From assembly GCA_963744345.1 (NCBI GenBank), contig CAVUTD010000008.1, forward strand, positions 62,001-126,000: a DNA stretch of 64,000 bases. Direction: 5' to 3'. The DNA comes from DASTFP01 sp963744345. GTDB taxonomy: Bacteria > Verrucomicrobiota > Verrucomicrobiia > Chthoniobacterales > Terrimicrobiaceae. Below, piece by piece: positions 25,624 through 34,389 of the stretch; the stretch's first letter is position 1, and each line of letters begins with the position of its first letter. The position numbers and the translations under genes are program-made. The notes under the pieces were generated by a model. It did not search any database, had not been told where the DNA came from, and was given only the letters and a program-made list of their open reading frames with translations.

Positions 25624-25998
25624 TCACCACAGGGAGTTCATGATGGAAGCTGCAGGCACAAACGTGACTTTGCACTTCTCCATCCACTTGCCCAGGGCGG
25701 GGAAGTCTCCCCAACTCTCGTTGGTCTTCTCGAAGTGATCGACAACACCAGCTTTGCTTTCATAGATCTCGGTCAGGACGAAACACGTGTTGCCGGTCGG
25801 GGCGGAGTTGACATCCAGCGGGTTCGAGAGTTCCGGCCCCGTGGACACGTTGTAGCTCAGGAGAGCTTTCTCCCCGGTACGATGGTGCGTGGCCTCCATC
25901 CAAGATCCGTGGCTCCGAAAGAGGCGGTCGCCCTCCGCAGCGTGATCGGGAGGGGCAATGATGATGAGCGTAAGCTGAATCTTGTCGTGGTAGGTCAT
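25624..25998 (-). CDS. Antibiotic-biosynthesis-monooxygenase-like (ABM) protein
   Basis: The 124-residue protein begins MTYHDKIQLTLIIIAPPDHA and shows the dimeric alpha/beta-barrel pattern: a first strand, a helix (GDRLFRSHGSWMEATHHRTG), a middle strand (CFVLTEIYESKAGVVDHFEK) and a last strand (CKVTFVPAASIMNSLW). ABM-fold proteins are small cofactor-free oxygenases or stress-response folds; no substrate can be assigned. It lies 170 bases downstream of the epimerase gene on the same strand and could be the last gene of that operon. The frame is unbroken. Confidence 0.55.
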   Translation of the reverse strand: MTYHDKIQLTLIIIAPPDHAAEGDRLFRSHGSWMEATHHRTGEKALLSYNVSTGPELSNPLDVNSAPTGNTCFVLTEIYESKAGVVDHFEKTNESWGDFPALGKWMEKCKVTFVPAASIMNSLW

Positions 25999-26166
25999 AG
26001 TCGGTTCTCAGGTGATTTCTGTCATTTTCGGATTATCGTGCAAATCGGAGACATCCGAACGTTGAATGGCGGGTCCCTTGCCCTTCGATTCAGGACACGG
26101 CCAAGCCTTGAACGGCTTCCCTTGTTCCACTGTACCCTCCGCGTTGAAAGAATTGGTCGAACGACA

Positions 26167-27379
26167 TTAGACAACGTTGAGCACCTCGTAGCAAGCGCCC
26201 ATGGTATGATAGTCCACCTTGCTTGCCGGGCTCTTTTCGTCGCTGTAACCTGTGATTGTCTCGGGAGAGAATCCGGAACCAGGCGCCGTATTTGTGGTCA
26301 ACGAAATGTTCCCAACAATAAGACCAGATGCGCCTATACCAATCCCAGTAATGTGCGTCTCCGGTGCGCGCACCGAGCATTGCCGCGGCAGCAAGCGACT
26401 CGGCCTGCACCCAAAAATGCTTGTCACTATCGCAGATGGTGTCGTCAGGAGCGAAACCATAGTAGATACCTTCGTATTCATCATCCCACGCTTTCGCCAT
26501 CGCCGCGGTGAATAGCTTGGCCCCGCGAGCAACTAGCCAGCTGGTGTCACCTTTAAGATGATCCTTATGACGCTCGAGAATTAAAAGCAGCTTTGCCCAT
26601 TCGGTAAGATGTCCAGGTTGATAACCCAAAGGCCGAAAGATGTTGGTCTTGTCATTGCGATTGTATTCCCAATCCACAGACCAATCGGAATGGTAATGTT
26701 CCCAAATGAGTCCGCCAGCGAGTTGTGCCTGACGCAAGGCGATGTTACGAGCGACCAGAAGGGCGCGCTCCAAATAGCTGACCTCTTCCGTCGCTTCGAA
26801 CGCGGCGATCAATGCCTCACAGGCATGCATGTTGGCATTCTGGCCGCGATATGGGGACAAAGTTTTCCAGTCCCCGGTCGCCTCGTCCGCATAGAGACCG
26901 TGCTCCTCCGACCAAAAGCGCTGTTCCATGAGATCGAAAGTCTCTTTGATGTGTTCGCTCGAGTCAGCCAAGCCTGCGCGATGGGCGTAGGAGTAGGCTA
27001 GAAGAACAAAGGCGAGCCCATAGCAATGGTTAGTGGCATCCTCAATCTCGGCTTTACCTTCGAGAAACCTTAGCGTCCACGCATAGCCTCCGGTGGTTGG
27101 ATTTCGGTGCACGTTACGCAGGAAGTGCACACCGTGCTTCACTCCCTCAAGATACTCCGGCTGGTGGAAATATTGATACGCCATCGAGTAGGTAAACAGG
27201 AAACGTGTGCTGCTCACCAAATGGCGTGTAACGGCATCATAGACGGTACCGTCTTCTTTGAAAAAATGGTAAAAACCTCCTCGGGGGTCGACGGCGCGAG
27301 GATGGTAGAATTTCATCGTGTGCTGGATATGGCCCAGCAGGAAATCGCGGCTACGAAAGTCAGGGTTGGTGGCGGACAT
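26167..27379 (-). CDS. AGE-family sugar epimerase/isomerase, C-terminal frameshift
   Basis: From MSATNPDFRSRDFLLGHIQH the protein follows the (alpha/alpha)6 barrel of N-acylglucosamine 2-epimerase/mannose isomerase enzymes: HLVSSTRFLFTYSMAYQYF, CYGLAFVLLAYSYAHRAG, PYRGQNANMHACEALIAAFE, GYQPGHLTEWAKLLLILE and DKHFWVQAESLAAAAMLG. Near 26246 an extra T moves the reading frame. The proper family end (YSDEKSPASKVDYHTMGACY, then EVLNVV) lies in the neighbouring frame and stops at 26167. The uncorrected frame runs on to 26090 with unrelated residues. AGE enzymes interconvert free sugars such as mannose/fructose/glucose in the cytoplasm. It is the last catabolic gene of the operon. Confidence 0.8.
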
Positions 27380-27436
27380 AGAAATCCTAGTTTGGATTTG
27401 AGTTGGCGGATGCGAGGTTTGCTGGAGCCGCGCAAC

Positions 27437-28069
27437 TCACTCGCTCAGACCCACCGCCCGGATTGGCGAACCGTCTCGCCCGGTGAAGAGCAGGGGAAAA
27501 CCGATGAAAGTAAACTGATCAGGAAGCTGGTCGAGATGCGCCAGCGACTCAACCACGACTACCTCAGCGGGTCGGCCTAAAAGGATACGATGCACTTCCA
27601 GCCAATCGCGGCTGGGCGTTGGCGTATCCATCCCCAAGAGCCGGATTCGACGCGCGATCAAGTAGTGCGCCGCGTCCTGGGTCAGCGAAGGAAAATCATC
27701 GAAAAAATGCGGCTGGCCGAACTCACGATGCCATCCGGTCTCGTAGATAATCCTGGCTCCCGGTGTCAAGAGATGCTCGAACGGCTCAAAGTCAGCTACC
27801 GTTAACTCTTCGCGCGGTTGCTTTGGAATGCGCAGAACATAAGCCGATCCGTAAAACCAATCGAGCGGCATTTGGTCGATGGTTTTGCCGTCCTCGATGA
27901 AGTGGAACATGGCATCGAGATGCGTACCCTGGTGGGAGCCCATGCTAATCTGGCTGATGTTATACTTGAGAGTTGCCACGGTTCCGTGCGCAATGATGCT
28001 AAGTTTTGGATCTGTCGGAAACGTTTGCTGACCGTGCATCAGCGGATGTGTTAGGTCGATCAGACGCAT
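27437..28069 (-). CDS. Cyclase-family metal hydrolase (kynurenine formamidase fold)
   Basis: The 210-residue protein starts MRLIDLTHPLMHGQQTFP and carries the family's metal motif HxGTHxDAxxHF: H46, H50 and D52 in SMGSHQGTHLDAMFHF. Typical later strands are present (ARIIYETGWHREFG, RIRLLGMDTPTPSRDWLEVH). Members hydrolyse N-formylkynurenine, isatin or cyclic compounds with Mn or Zn. In a sugar operon it more likely acts on a lactone or cyclic amide. It starts two bases after the stop of the upstream TIM-barrel gene, so the two are translationally close. Confidence 0.85.
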   Translation of the reverse strand: MRLIDLTHPLMHGQQTFPTDPKLSIIAHGTVATLKYNISQISMGSHQGTHLDAMFHFIEDGKTIDQMPLDWFYGSAYVLRIPKQPREELTVADFEPFEHLLTPGARIIYETGWHREFGQPHFFDDFPSLTQDAAHYLIARRIRLLGMDTPTPSRDWLEVHRILLGRPAEVVVVESLAHLDQLPDQFTFIGFPLLFTGRDGSPIRAVGLSE

Positions 28070-28071
28070 AA

Positions 28072-28956
28072 TTAAACGCTGAAATGGCGGTCGATCTTTG
28101 TTGTCAAGAAGCGAACTGACTCGCGCAGTTCATCCAGTCCGTTCATACCGTCCTCGATTGAAATCCAGGAGTTAAAGCCGACCTCACTCAAAGTTGAAAA
28201 GATGGCGTCGTAGTCGTTCATACCCTTGCCTATGACCCCATGGGCCAGGCGACTTGCATAACCCACAGAGTCTTCTTCCTTGCGCAAATCCTCGATCGTT
28301 CCGCTTGTAAGATAGCGGTCGCTGGCGTGCATCGAGACAACATGGTGTTTGATCTTCCTTAACAATTCAATCGGGTCTTCGCCTGTCAGAATGGTGTTGG
28401 ATGGATCGTAGTTCACACCAAACCACGGAGAGTCGATCTGCTCTACGATTTCTATGAAAATATCCATCTTCTGGGCGAATTCAGGATATTGCCAGTAGTT
28501 GTCCTTGTAATGATTTTCCATTGTTAGGACCACGTCATGCTTCTCCGCGAAAGGTAACAGAGACTTCAGGACTCGCACAACCCGGGTCACGCCGGCTTCG
28601 CGAGATAATCCCGGACGTCGCTGCCCGGAAAGGACGCGACAAAACCTTCCTCCGAAGAAAGCAGTGAGCTCGATCATTCGCTTTTCGCGTTCGATTTCTG
28701 CGTGCAGCAATTCTGGATCGGGTTGAGTAAAATCGGGCGAGCAACAGAGCATTGGCATTCGTAGCTCGTGCTTTTCCAGACAGTCTTTGACTTCGCGGAG
28801 AAATCCTTCGTCGTCATTCAGAAACCCGGTGTAGAATTCGAGCCCTTGGACGCCAAGGGTGGATGCCATTTCGATCCACTCGAACAGCGTCATCGTGTGA
28901 TGCACGCACAGTTCGTCCATGAAGCATTTCGGAAAGGCAGCGATTTTTGGTTGCAT
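28072..28956 (-). CDS. Sugar-phosphate isomerase/epimerase-like TIM barrel (second)
   Basis: The 294-residue protein has the xylose-isomerase-like (AP_endonuc_2) fold: a start strand with PKIAAFPKCFMDELC, LGVQGLEFYTGFL, a metal Glu in VVLTMENHYKDNYW, Asp/Asn in WFGVNYDPSNTIL, His in KHHVVSMHASDRYL and a final Glu in WISIEDGM. These positions fit the Mn/Zn site of 3-epimerases and 2-keto-myo-inositol dehydratase-like enzymes. The frame is intact, four bases after the SDR stop. Two genes of this fold in one operon point to a two-step isomerisation or epimerisation route. Confidence 0.85.
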   Translation of the reverse strand: MQPKIAAFPKCFMDELCVHHTMTLFEWIEMASTLGVQGLEFYTGFLNDDEGFLREVKDCLEKHELRMPMLCCSPDFTQPDPELLHAEIEREKRMIELTAFFGGRFCRVLSGQRRPGLSREAGVTRVVRVLKSLLPFAEKHDVVLTMENHYKDNYWQYPEFAQKMDIFIEIVEQIDSPWFGVNYDPSNTILTGEDPIELLRKIKHHVVSMHASDRYLTSGTIEDLRKEEDSVGYASRLAHGVIGKGMNDYDAIFSTLSEVGFNSWISIEDGMNGLDELRESVRFLTTKIDRHFSV

Positions 28957-28959
28957 AAG

Positions 28960-29745
28960 TTACGTTGCCTTTGCGGGGTTTCGGCCAATTAACGGGTATT
29001 GTTCAAAATCCAGGATGGCCCCATTGACCAGGGGCGCCTCATCCGACAAGAAGTAAACGGCAGCCCAAGTGACATCTTCTGGTGAAAGCAGGCGCCCGGA
29101 AGGAGCGAACGTCCTGGATACACGGCTCGGCCAGTCGTCGGGCAGACCCTCCTTCTTCTTGAGCTCGTATTCGTTCGGAGTTAGGGTCCATCCGACATTG
29201 AGCAGATTCACCCGCACGCCTTCTGGTCCGTAGGCATCCGCAATATTGCGAGTGAGGGTCATCAGTCCTGCTTTGCTGATGGAATAGGCGAGCTGGTTCC
29301 GCTCGCCGCAATAGCCGTTGACCGAACCGATGTTGAGAACGCGCCCACCGCCTTGTCGACGAAAATGCGGAAGCGCAGCCTGAATCAGTAGTAGAGGTGC
29401 GCGCAGGTTCACCGCAATGGTCCGATCGAAACAATCCACATCGGTCGTCTCAAGACTGCTGCGCGTCATGATGGCAGCGTTGTTGACCAAGCCGTCGATG
29501 TGTCCCCATTCATCGACCACGCTCTGAACAGTTCGCAACGCGGCGGACGGATCTTCGAGAGAAGCCACGACTAGGCATGCCTGGCCATGGTCATGCCGAA
29601 TGTCATCCACGACGTGGCGTGCCGCTGCTTCGTTGGTGCCATGGACCATCACGAGAGCCCCTTCCCGGGCAAAGCTCCGAGCCATGGCCTCTCCAATACC
29701 CGTAGTCGAGCCGGTGATCAGAATGACTTTTTCTTTTAGGCGCAT
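28960..29745 (-). CDS. Short-chain dehydrogenase/reductase (SDR)
   Basis: From the ATG at 29745 (MRLKEKVILITGSTTGIGEA) the protein shows the classical SDR pattern: TGxxxGIG, NNAAIMTR, catalytic Ser in VLNIGSVNGYCGE, and YxxxK in LAYSISKAGLMTLT, with the closing YFLSDEAPLVNGAILDFE. Length is 261. A much longer frame exists upstream but overlaps the TIM-barrel gene. The chosen start overlaps that gene's stop by ten bases, the usual coupling. It should oxidise or reduce a sugar hydroxyl with NAD(P). After the conserved core the tail QYPLIGRNPAKAT is unusual but harmless. Confidence 0.88.
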   Translation of the reverse strand: MRLKEKVILITGSTTGIGEAMARSFAREGALVMVHGTNEAAARHVVDDIRHDHGQACLVVASLEDPSAALRTVQSVVDEWGHIDGLVNNAAIMTRSSLETTDVDCFDRTIAVNLRAPLLLIQAALPHFRRQGGGRVLNIGSVNGYCGERNQLAYSISKAGLMTLTRNIADAYGPEGVRVNLLNVGWTLTPNEYELKKKEGLPDDWPSRVSRTFAPSGRLLSPEDVTWAAVYFLSDEAPLVNGAILDFEQYPLIGRNPAKAT

Positions 29746-30590
29746 ACTTGCTCCCATATCTTTGCAAATGCCTCTTTTCCCTCCAGGACGGTCCTGCGAG
29801 GGTCGGCCCAGAGCGAACCTTCGAGGTGAGTTTCCGAAAACACCTCGAGAGTGTAGACTCCGGCATAACCGCTCTCCCGGAGCGCCTGGAGCAATGTCAC
29901 GAGCGGGATCTCGCCTTGGCCGGGTAAATATCTGTCGCCGAAAGCACGTGGAGTCCTCCAATCGTTGACATGGACACCGTAGATTTTGCTCCCAAATTGC
30001 TTGATCCGTGGGCAGGCAACTGCGTCCTCCCAGATGTGCCACACATCGACGAACAAACCGAAGGCTGGGTGATCTACGGCTTCGACGATTCGAGCGGCGT
30101 GAGTCAGCGAGCAAATGAACGTATCGACATTCATCAGAATCGGATTCAGCGGCTCGAGCGCGAGCCGTATGCCTTGGTCCGCCGCGGCTCTGGCGGCCTC
30201 CTTGTATTCGTGTGCGGCCGTTCGATAAGCGAGGTCATAGTTCCCACCGGGAGCTGCGCCAGAGATGGTGACGATCGTTGTTCCGGGGAAGTATGGTCCG
30301 AAAAGGTTGATGCTATTTCTTAGCTGCAACATCCGTTCACCCGGGGATTCCGGGAGCGGACGCGGATGATCGGGAAACAGCGAATGCAGTCGTGGTTGAA
30401 CGCTGGGGACTTTCAGGCCGGTTTCCCGTAGGCGCTGTAGTTGCGGATGAGGGTTATCGACCTCAAGCTTGCCTTCGCAAACTTCGATGTATTGAATTCC
30501 GCTTTCCTGATAGAGCTGCAGGTCTTGTTCAAAACTCTGCGGCCAGGTCGAGAATTGGCTCATGCCAAACGGCAAAGGCGTGAGTATCAT
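29736..30590 (-). CDS. Sugar-phosphate isomerase/epimerase-like TIM barrel (first)
   Basis: MILTPLPFGMSQFSTWPQSF starts a 284-residue xylose-isomerase-like barrel. It shows YIEVCEGKLE at the second strand, a metal Glu in IRLALEPLNPILMN, Asp/His in FGLFVDVWHIWEDA, His in KIYGVHVNDWRTPR, and Glu in VYTLEVFSE. These match the metal site of D-psicose/tagatose 3-epimerase- and IolE-like enzymes. It is intact and lies 88 bases after the dehydrogenase. The substrate is not predictable from sequence alone. Confidence 0.85.
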   Translation of the reverse strand: MILTPLPFGMSQFSTWPQSFEQDLQLYQESGIQYIEVCEGKLEVDNPHPQLQRLRETGLKVPSVQPRLHSLFPDHPRPLPESPGERMLQLRNSINLFGPYFPGTTIVTISGAAPGGNYDLAYRTAAHEYKEAARAAADQGIRLALEPLNPILMNVDTFICSLTHAARIVEAVDHPAFGLFVDVWHIWEDAVACPRIKQFGSKIYGVHVNDWRTPRAFGDRYLPGQGEIPLVTLLQALRESGYAGVYTLEVFSETHLEGSLWADPRRTVLEGKEAFAKIWEQVCA

Positions 30591-30678
30591 TGCGGGATAC
30601 GAAGCAGCGTGCTTCTTGAGCGATCTAAGGATCGATTCACGTCGATTCCGACGCTTTCCAAGGTAGTAGTTACCTGCC

Positions 30679-31725
30679 TCACGGCTCGAGAACTCCTTTG
30701 ACGATCTTGCCGGAATGCATCTCCTCGAACGCTTCCCGCCATTCTGTAAGGGGAGATACGCGGTTTAGCACCAGGTCAAGCTTCAAGTGACCTGACGCGA
30801 GGAGACCAATGACCTTCTCCCATATTGGCCAATTGTGCGAGTAGCTGCCCTGCAAGGTCACCGCTTTCTGAACCAATTGGTCCAAGGAAAAGTTCAGCGG
30901 TTGCGGGCCCCAGCCGACCTTGGTGATCTGCCCAGCCGGACGCACGATGTCCAGCGCGAGTTTGAGGGTTGCGGCGACTCCCGCAGCATCAATCACCAAG
31001 TCAAGCCCATAGCCGCCACCGAAGTTCTTTACCCATTCGGGTATGTTCTCGCCTTGGGCACCCAGGACGGTGTCTGCTCCAAGGCTTCCGGCGACTTCGA
31101 GCCGTTTGGTATCAGCAGGGATACCAATCACCACGATATGGCCGGCGCCTGCGAGCTTTGCGATTATCGCGCACAGAAGGCCGATCGGTCCCGGTCCAAT
31201 TATAGCCACGCTGTCGCCTGGCTGGACGTGGGAGTTAACGCACGTTGCGTTGTAGGCGACACAGCACGGCTCAGTCAACGCGGCCTTTTCGAACGAAAGC
31301 TGATCCGGAATGTGATGCAGACAGCGCTCCGGCACTTTTACAAAACGGGTCATCGCGCCGTTCACTCCGTATCCGAAGCCGAGCCGGTTGGGGTCAAGAT
31401 TGTAAAGCCCTTGCCGGAAAAAAGGCGACGCCTCGTCGACCACAGCAGCGGTTTCGCTGACAACACGATCTCCTTCTTTAAAGCCGCGGATATTTCGCCC
31501 TGTCTTTGCAATAGTGCCGCTGAATTCATGTCCAAGCACAACCGGATAGTTTACCTTCCAGCTCTGCATGCCCGTAAACTGGTGAAGGTCGCTGCCGCAA
31601 ATCCCCACGGCCTCTACAGCCAACAAGACATCGTTTTCTCCGATTTCGGGTACCGAAATTTCGCGAAGCTCAACACTGAACGGCTCCGGCGCAAAGTTGA
31701 GTACTGCAGGCATCTTCTCATTCAT
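30679..31725 (-). CDS. Zinc-type medium-chain dehydrogenase, structural-zinc loop altered
   Basis: The 348-residue protein has the sorbitol/threonine dehydrogenase pattern: catalytic zinc ligands Cys in AVGICGSDLHQF and His-Glu in VVLGHEFSG, and the NAD fold in SVAIIGPGPIGLLCAIIAKL. In most relatives the next segment holds four Cys that bind a structural zinc. Here it reads RVVSETAAVVDEASPFFRQG and has none, so this lobe must fold without zinc. It should oxidise a polyol or sugar hydroxyl. It lies 20 bases after the HumPS gene and is clearly part of the operon. Confidence 0.88.
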   Translation of the reverse strand: MNEKMPAVLNFAPEPFSVELREISVPEIGENDVLLAVEAVGICGSDLHQFTGMQSWKVNYPVVLGHEFSGTIAKTGRNIRGFKEGDRVVSETAAVVDEASPFFRQGLYNLDPNRLGFGYGVNGAMTRFVKVPERCLHHIPDQLSFEKAALTEPCCVAYNATCVNSHVQPGDSVAIIGPGPIGLLCAIIAKLAGAGHIVVIGIPADTKRLEVAGSLGADTVLGAQGENIPEWVKNFGGGYGLDLVIDAAGVAATLKLALDIVRPAGQITKVGWGPQPLNFSLDQLVQKAVTLQGSYSHNWPIWEKVIGLLASGHLKLDLVLNRVSPLTEWREAFEEMHSGKIVKGVLEP

Positions 31726-31745
31726 AAAGTCCTCTTCCTTCCTCT

Positions 31746-32450
31746 TTACGTACCGACAGGGATATCCCCATAGGCATGTACTTTTTCACAGATCATTCGC
31801 AGAGTGCTTTCCAGATCGCCTTTAGCCGTCCTAAAGCTGTCGGCGTCGATGGTCAATGGAGCACCCAGGACCACCAGCGGCGCGCCATACTCTGGTGTTC
31901 GCATCGCCTGCTCGACCGACAAACCGCCAACGGCCTGGACGGGAACTCGCACAGTCTGCACGATCTCGCGCAATTGATCCAACGGACTGGGACACGTGCC
32001 GCCGCTTGCGACAATCCCCCGACGTTGATCGTACCCGATGTGATGGATGATAAAGTCGCAGCCGAGATCCTCAAGCCGCTTCGCGGCTGCCACCATGTCC
32101 GGAGCAGCAAGGTTGTCGCCCATGACCTGGACGCCGAAATCCTTGCCAGCTTTGACGACAACTTTGATCGTTTCGGCGTGGGCTCTTTCCATCACAACCA
32201 CGTGAGTAGCCCCTGCCTTCGCCATCATCTCAGCCTCGAGCCACCCACCGTCCATCGTCTTGAGATCAGCTACGATAGGAACATCGGGAAATCCTTTGCG
32301 CAAAGCACGTACTCCATTCATGCCCTCAGCGATGATCAAGGGCGTCCCGACTTCCAGCCAGTCGACGCCAGCCCGAAGAGCTACTTGAGCCGTTTCAATG
32401 GCTTCGGGTATGTTAGTAATGTCTAATGATATTTGAACGATGGTTTTCAA
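31746..32450 (-). CDS. HumPS-family decarboxylase/aldolase (HPS or KGPDC-like)
   Basis: The 234-residue protein shows the OMP-decarboxylase superfamily site: Asp10, Glu33 (WLEVGTPLI), Asp62-x-Lys64-xx-Asp67 (VADLKTMDGG) and His136 in FIIHHIGYDQR. Those positions coincide with the residues known in 3-keto-L-gulonate-6-phosphate decarboxylase (UlaD/SgbH), while HxGxD is typical of 3-hexulose-6-phosphate synthase. It therefore either decarboxylates a keto-hexonate phosphate to a pentulose phosphate or condenses/cleaves hexulose phosphate and formaldehyde. It is the first gene of the operon, starting 333 bases from the divergent regulator. Confidence 0.88.
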   Translation of the reverse strand: MKTIVQISLDITNIPEAIETAQVALRAGVDWLEVGTPLIIAEGMNGVRALRKGFPDVPIVADLKTMDGGWLEAEMMAKAGATHVVVMERAHAETIKVVVKAGKDFGVQVMGDNLAAPDMVAAAKRLEDLGCDFIIHHIGYDQRRGIVASGGTCPSPLDQLREIVQTVRVPVQAVGGLSVEQAMRTPEYGAPLVVLGAPLTIDADSFRTAKGDLESTLRMICEKVHAYGDIPVGT

Positions 32451-32783
32451 AGCATTAGTAATTGAACGTTGGTAAAGTTAGGAGCGACCGAACTTCTATA
32501 AGAGTGTCAAGTGAGACTTCAAACCTGTAAAAAATTACAAAGTGCCGTGTTGTTGCTGGATTTTTGGCTTGGCCAAGGCATGAGGGCAGCGGCAATGCCC
32601 GCAGCGGTCTTGTCCCGAAGGGGAGTGATTGACCTCCTGAGGCGCTGATTGCGCGGAGCCGCAATTTCGGTCAGTAAATTCATGCTGACAACTAACAGCT
32701 TTGCGAAACAATCTACCACTATAATTCCTGACAGTACGAAACAAAGACCTGACAACAGCTTAACAAGCTGTCACTGACAGATT
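32451..32783. promoter_or_regulatory. Divergent promoter/operator region of the sugar operon
   Basis: This 333-base spacer separates the minus-strand operon from the plus-strand regulator. The half close to the regulator holds five TGACA motifs (around 32686, 32729, 32750 and 32774 on the plus strand, and inside gctgtcac as the reverse). It also holds a perfect palindrome, acagctt-aac-aagctgt, at 32755-32771, only 13 bases before the regulator's ATG. A second acagctt half-site is at about 32695. These are good candidates for regulator binding and autoregulation. Confidence 0.55.
32755..32771. promoter_or_regulatory. Perfect 7-bp inverted repeat, likely operator
   Basis: acagctt and aagctgt flank a three-base centre (aac). 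Its position right before the regulator start suggests a self-repressing operator; no binding data can be inferred from sequence alone. Confidence 0.5.
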
Positions 32784-33925
32784 ATGTCGAAGGAAATGAA
32801 ACACGGGGCCATATCTCGTGAACTCGCAACTGAGATTTCAGCTGGCAAATACCCACCTCAGAGTCGCTTACCGAGTGAGGCGCAGCTGATGGCCCGGTTC
32901 AAGGTTTCGCGGCCAACTGTCGGGAGGGCGCTACGCGATTTGCAGGGACAGGATCTTATTGAACGACGAGCTGGATCCGGAACTTACGTGAAAGTAAGGT
33001 CAGCATCGAGCGTCACAAAATCCACTTTCCAACAGCTTGGTCTCATTCTGACGAGCGTCGGGAAGCCAGAAATCTTCGACATAATTTGCGGCGAGCTCGC
33101 GAACCTGGCGCGCGTGCACAACTACGGATTGTGGTGGGATGGGACTTCCCGTTTCCGCACCGACACGAAGCTGACAACACAGGATGTTGAAGATCTTTGT
33201 GAGCAATTTATCGAGAAAGGCGTTGCAGGTGTCTTTTTCGTGCCCTTCGAACACACCTCGGATAACATGAGTGCGAGCAATCGGATCATCCAGCAGCTTC
33301 ATCATGCAGGCATTCCAGTCGTCCTGATCGATCGCGATGTCGGACCATTTCCCCACCGTAATACACTAGACCTTGTTGGAATCGACAATTTTGCTGGTGG
33401 TTACTTTCTTGCCGAGCATCTTATTAAGCTTGGTATGAGGCGGATAGGCTGCTGCTCACTTCCCTTTTGGCGCCCCCTGTTGAGGGCCGCATCGCTGGAG
33501 CGCGAGCAGCTATGCACGAGCACGATCTGCAGATGCCAAAAGCGTTCGTTCAGACCGGCGATCCAAGCGACCCGAAATTCGTGCGCGGTTTCATCAAAAG
33601 TCAGCAACTTGAGGCCGTGATGTGCACCACAGACCTAGTCGCAGCGAAGTTCCTACAAACCCTCGCGCGCATCAACATCTCGGTGCCGCGGGAAATAAGA
33701 CTTGTGGGATTCGACGACTTGCGCGTCGCTTCCCTACTCACCGTGCCTCTGACCACCATGCACCAGCCTTGTCGAGATATCGCGGTCACGGCCTTTAATT
33801 GCTTGCTCGAACGAATGTCAGACCCGACGCTTCCACCGCGCGCGATACTCCTCTCGCCTCGGCTCGTGGTGCGGCATTCCTGCGGAGCGTACTTGAAGGC
33901 AAGAGGCGCAGCGACTTCACTTTAG
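32784..33925 (+). CDS. GntR/LacI-type hybrid transcription regulator, one frameshift
   Basis: Residues 1-70 are a GntR winged helix (LATEISAGKYPPQSRLPSEA, FKVSRPTVGRALRDLQGQDL, IERRAGSGTYV). From about 85 a LacI-like sugar-binding domain follows (QLGLILTSVGKPEIFDIICG, VAGVFFVPFEHTSDN, GIPVVLIDRDVGPFPHRNTL, VGIDNFAGGYFLAEHLIKLG). After RRIGCCS at about 33455 a frame change leads to the rest (VEGRIAGARAAMHEHDLQMP, MCTTDLVAAKFLQTLARINI, VGFDDLRVASLLTVPLTTMH) and the end at 33925. One indel restores a full AraR-like repressor of about 380 residues. It most likely controls the divergent sugar operon and binds its pathway sugar. Confidence 0.8.
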
Positions 33926-34344
33926 ACGGCTATTGCTTTGCTTTATTCACCTGAAGAGTGCGGCCTCGAGGGCAAATACGAATTGTTTCTTGAGCTTCTG
34001 AAGCGGCGCAGACTCTCCAAAGGTTCTCATGCCGATGCGCGCTCTGCGGTTTCCTCGATTTGTGCGGGTTGGCTGTTGATAAAGGAAACGACAGCCATGA
34101 ACAGCAACAGGAGCGTTCGGTGTTACGACCGGGATGTTGCAAGGTCAGATTACTGACTGCCTCCCATGAACGGTGCAGCGCGCCGAAATTAGGCGTTTTG
34201 CCTCTGCGAAATCTGCAAACACATCGGCGCGCTCAATATCAAGAACTCTCGCATCGCGCCTTGCTTTCTGTTTGGTTATGAGTGCGAAGCTCTTGTCCGG
34301 ATCGTCCAGCTCGCTCGGACGCTCTGGCCTGAGCCCCAAAAGGG
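33926..34344. other. No intact gene
   Basis: About 420 bases between the regulator and the IS3 element. A minus-strand frame (FALITKQKARRDARVLDIER, ADVFADFAEAKRLISARC) has protein-like composition but no family I know. It may be a gene cut by the IS. Confidence 0.3.
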
Positions 34345-34389
34345 GGACGTGAGATAAGTGAAGTTCTGCTCAAAGGAAAGGAGCAGAAC

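Noticed and set aside
28960..30114. 384-residue version of the SDR
   Set aside because: The extra N-terminal 120 residues are the antisense-free but wrong-frame reading of the upstream TIM-barrel gene; the Rossmann motif starts at 29745.
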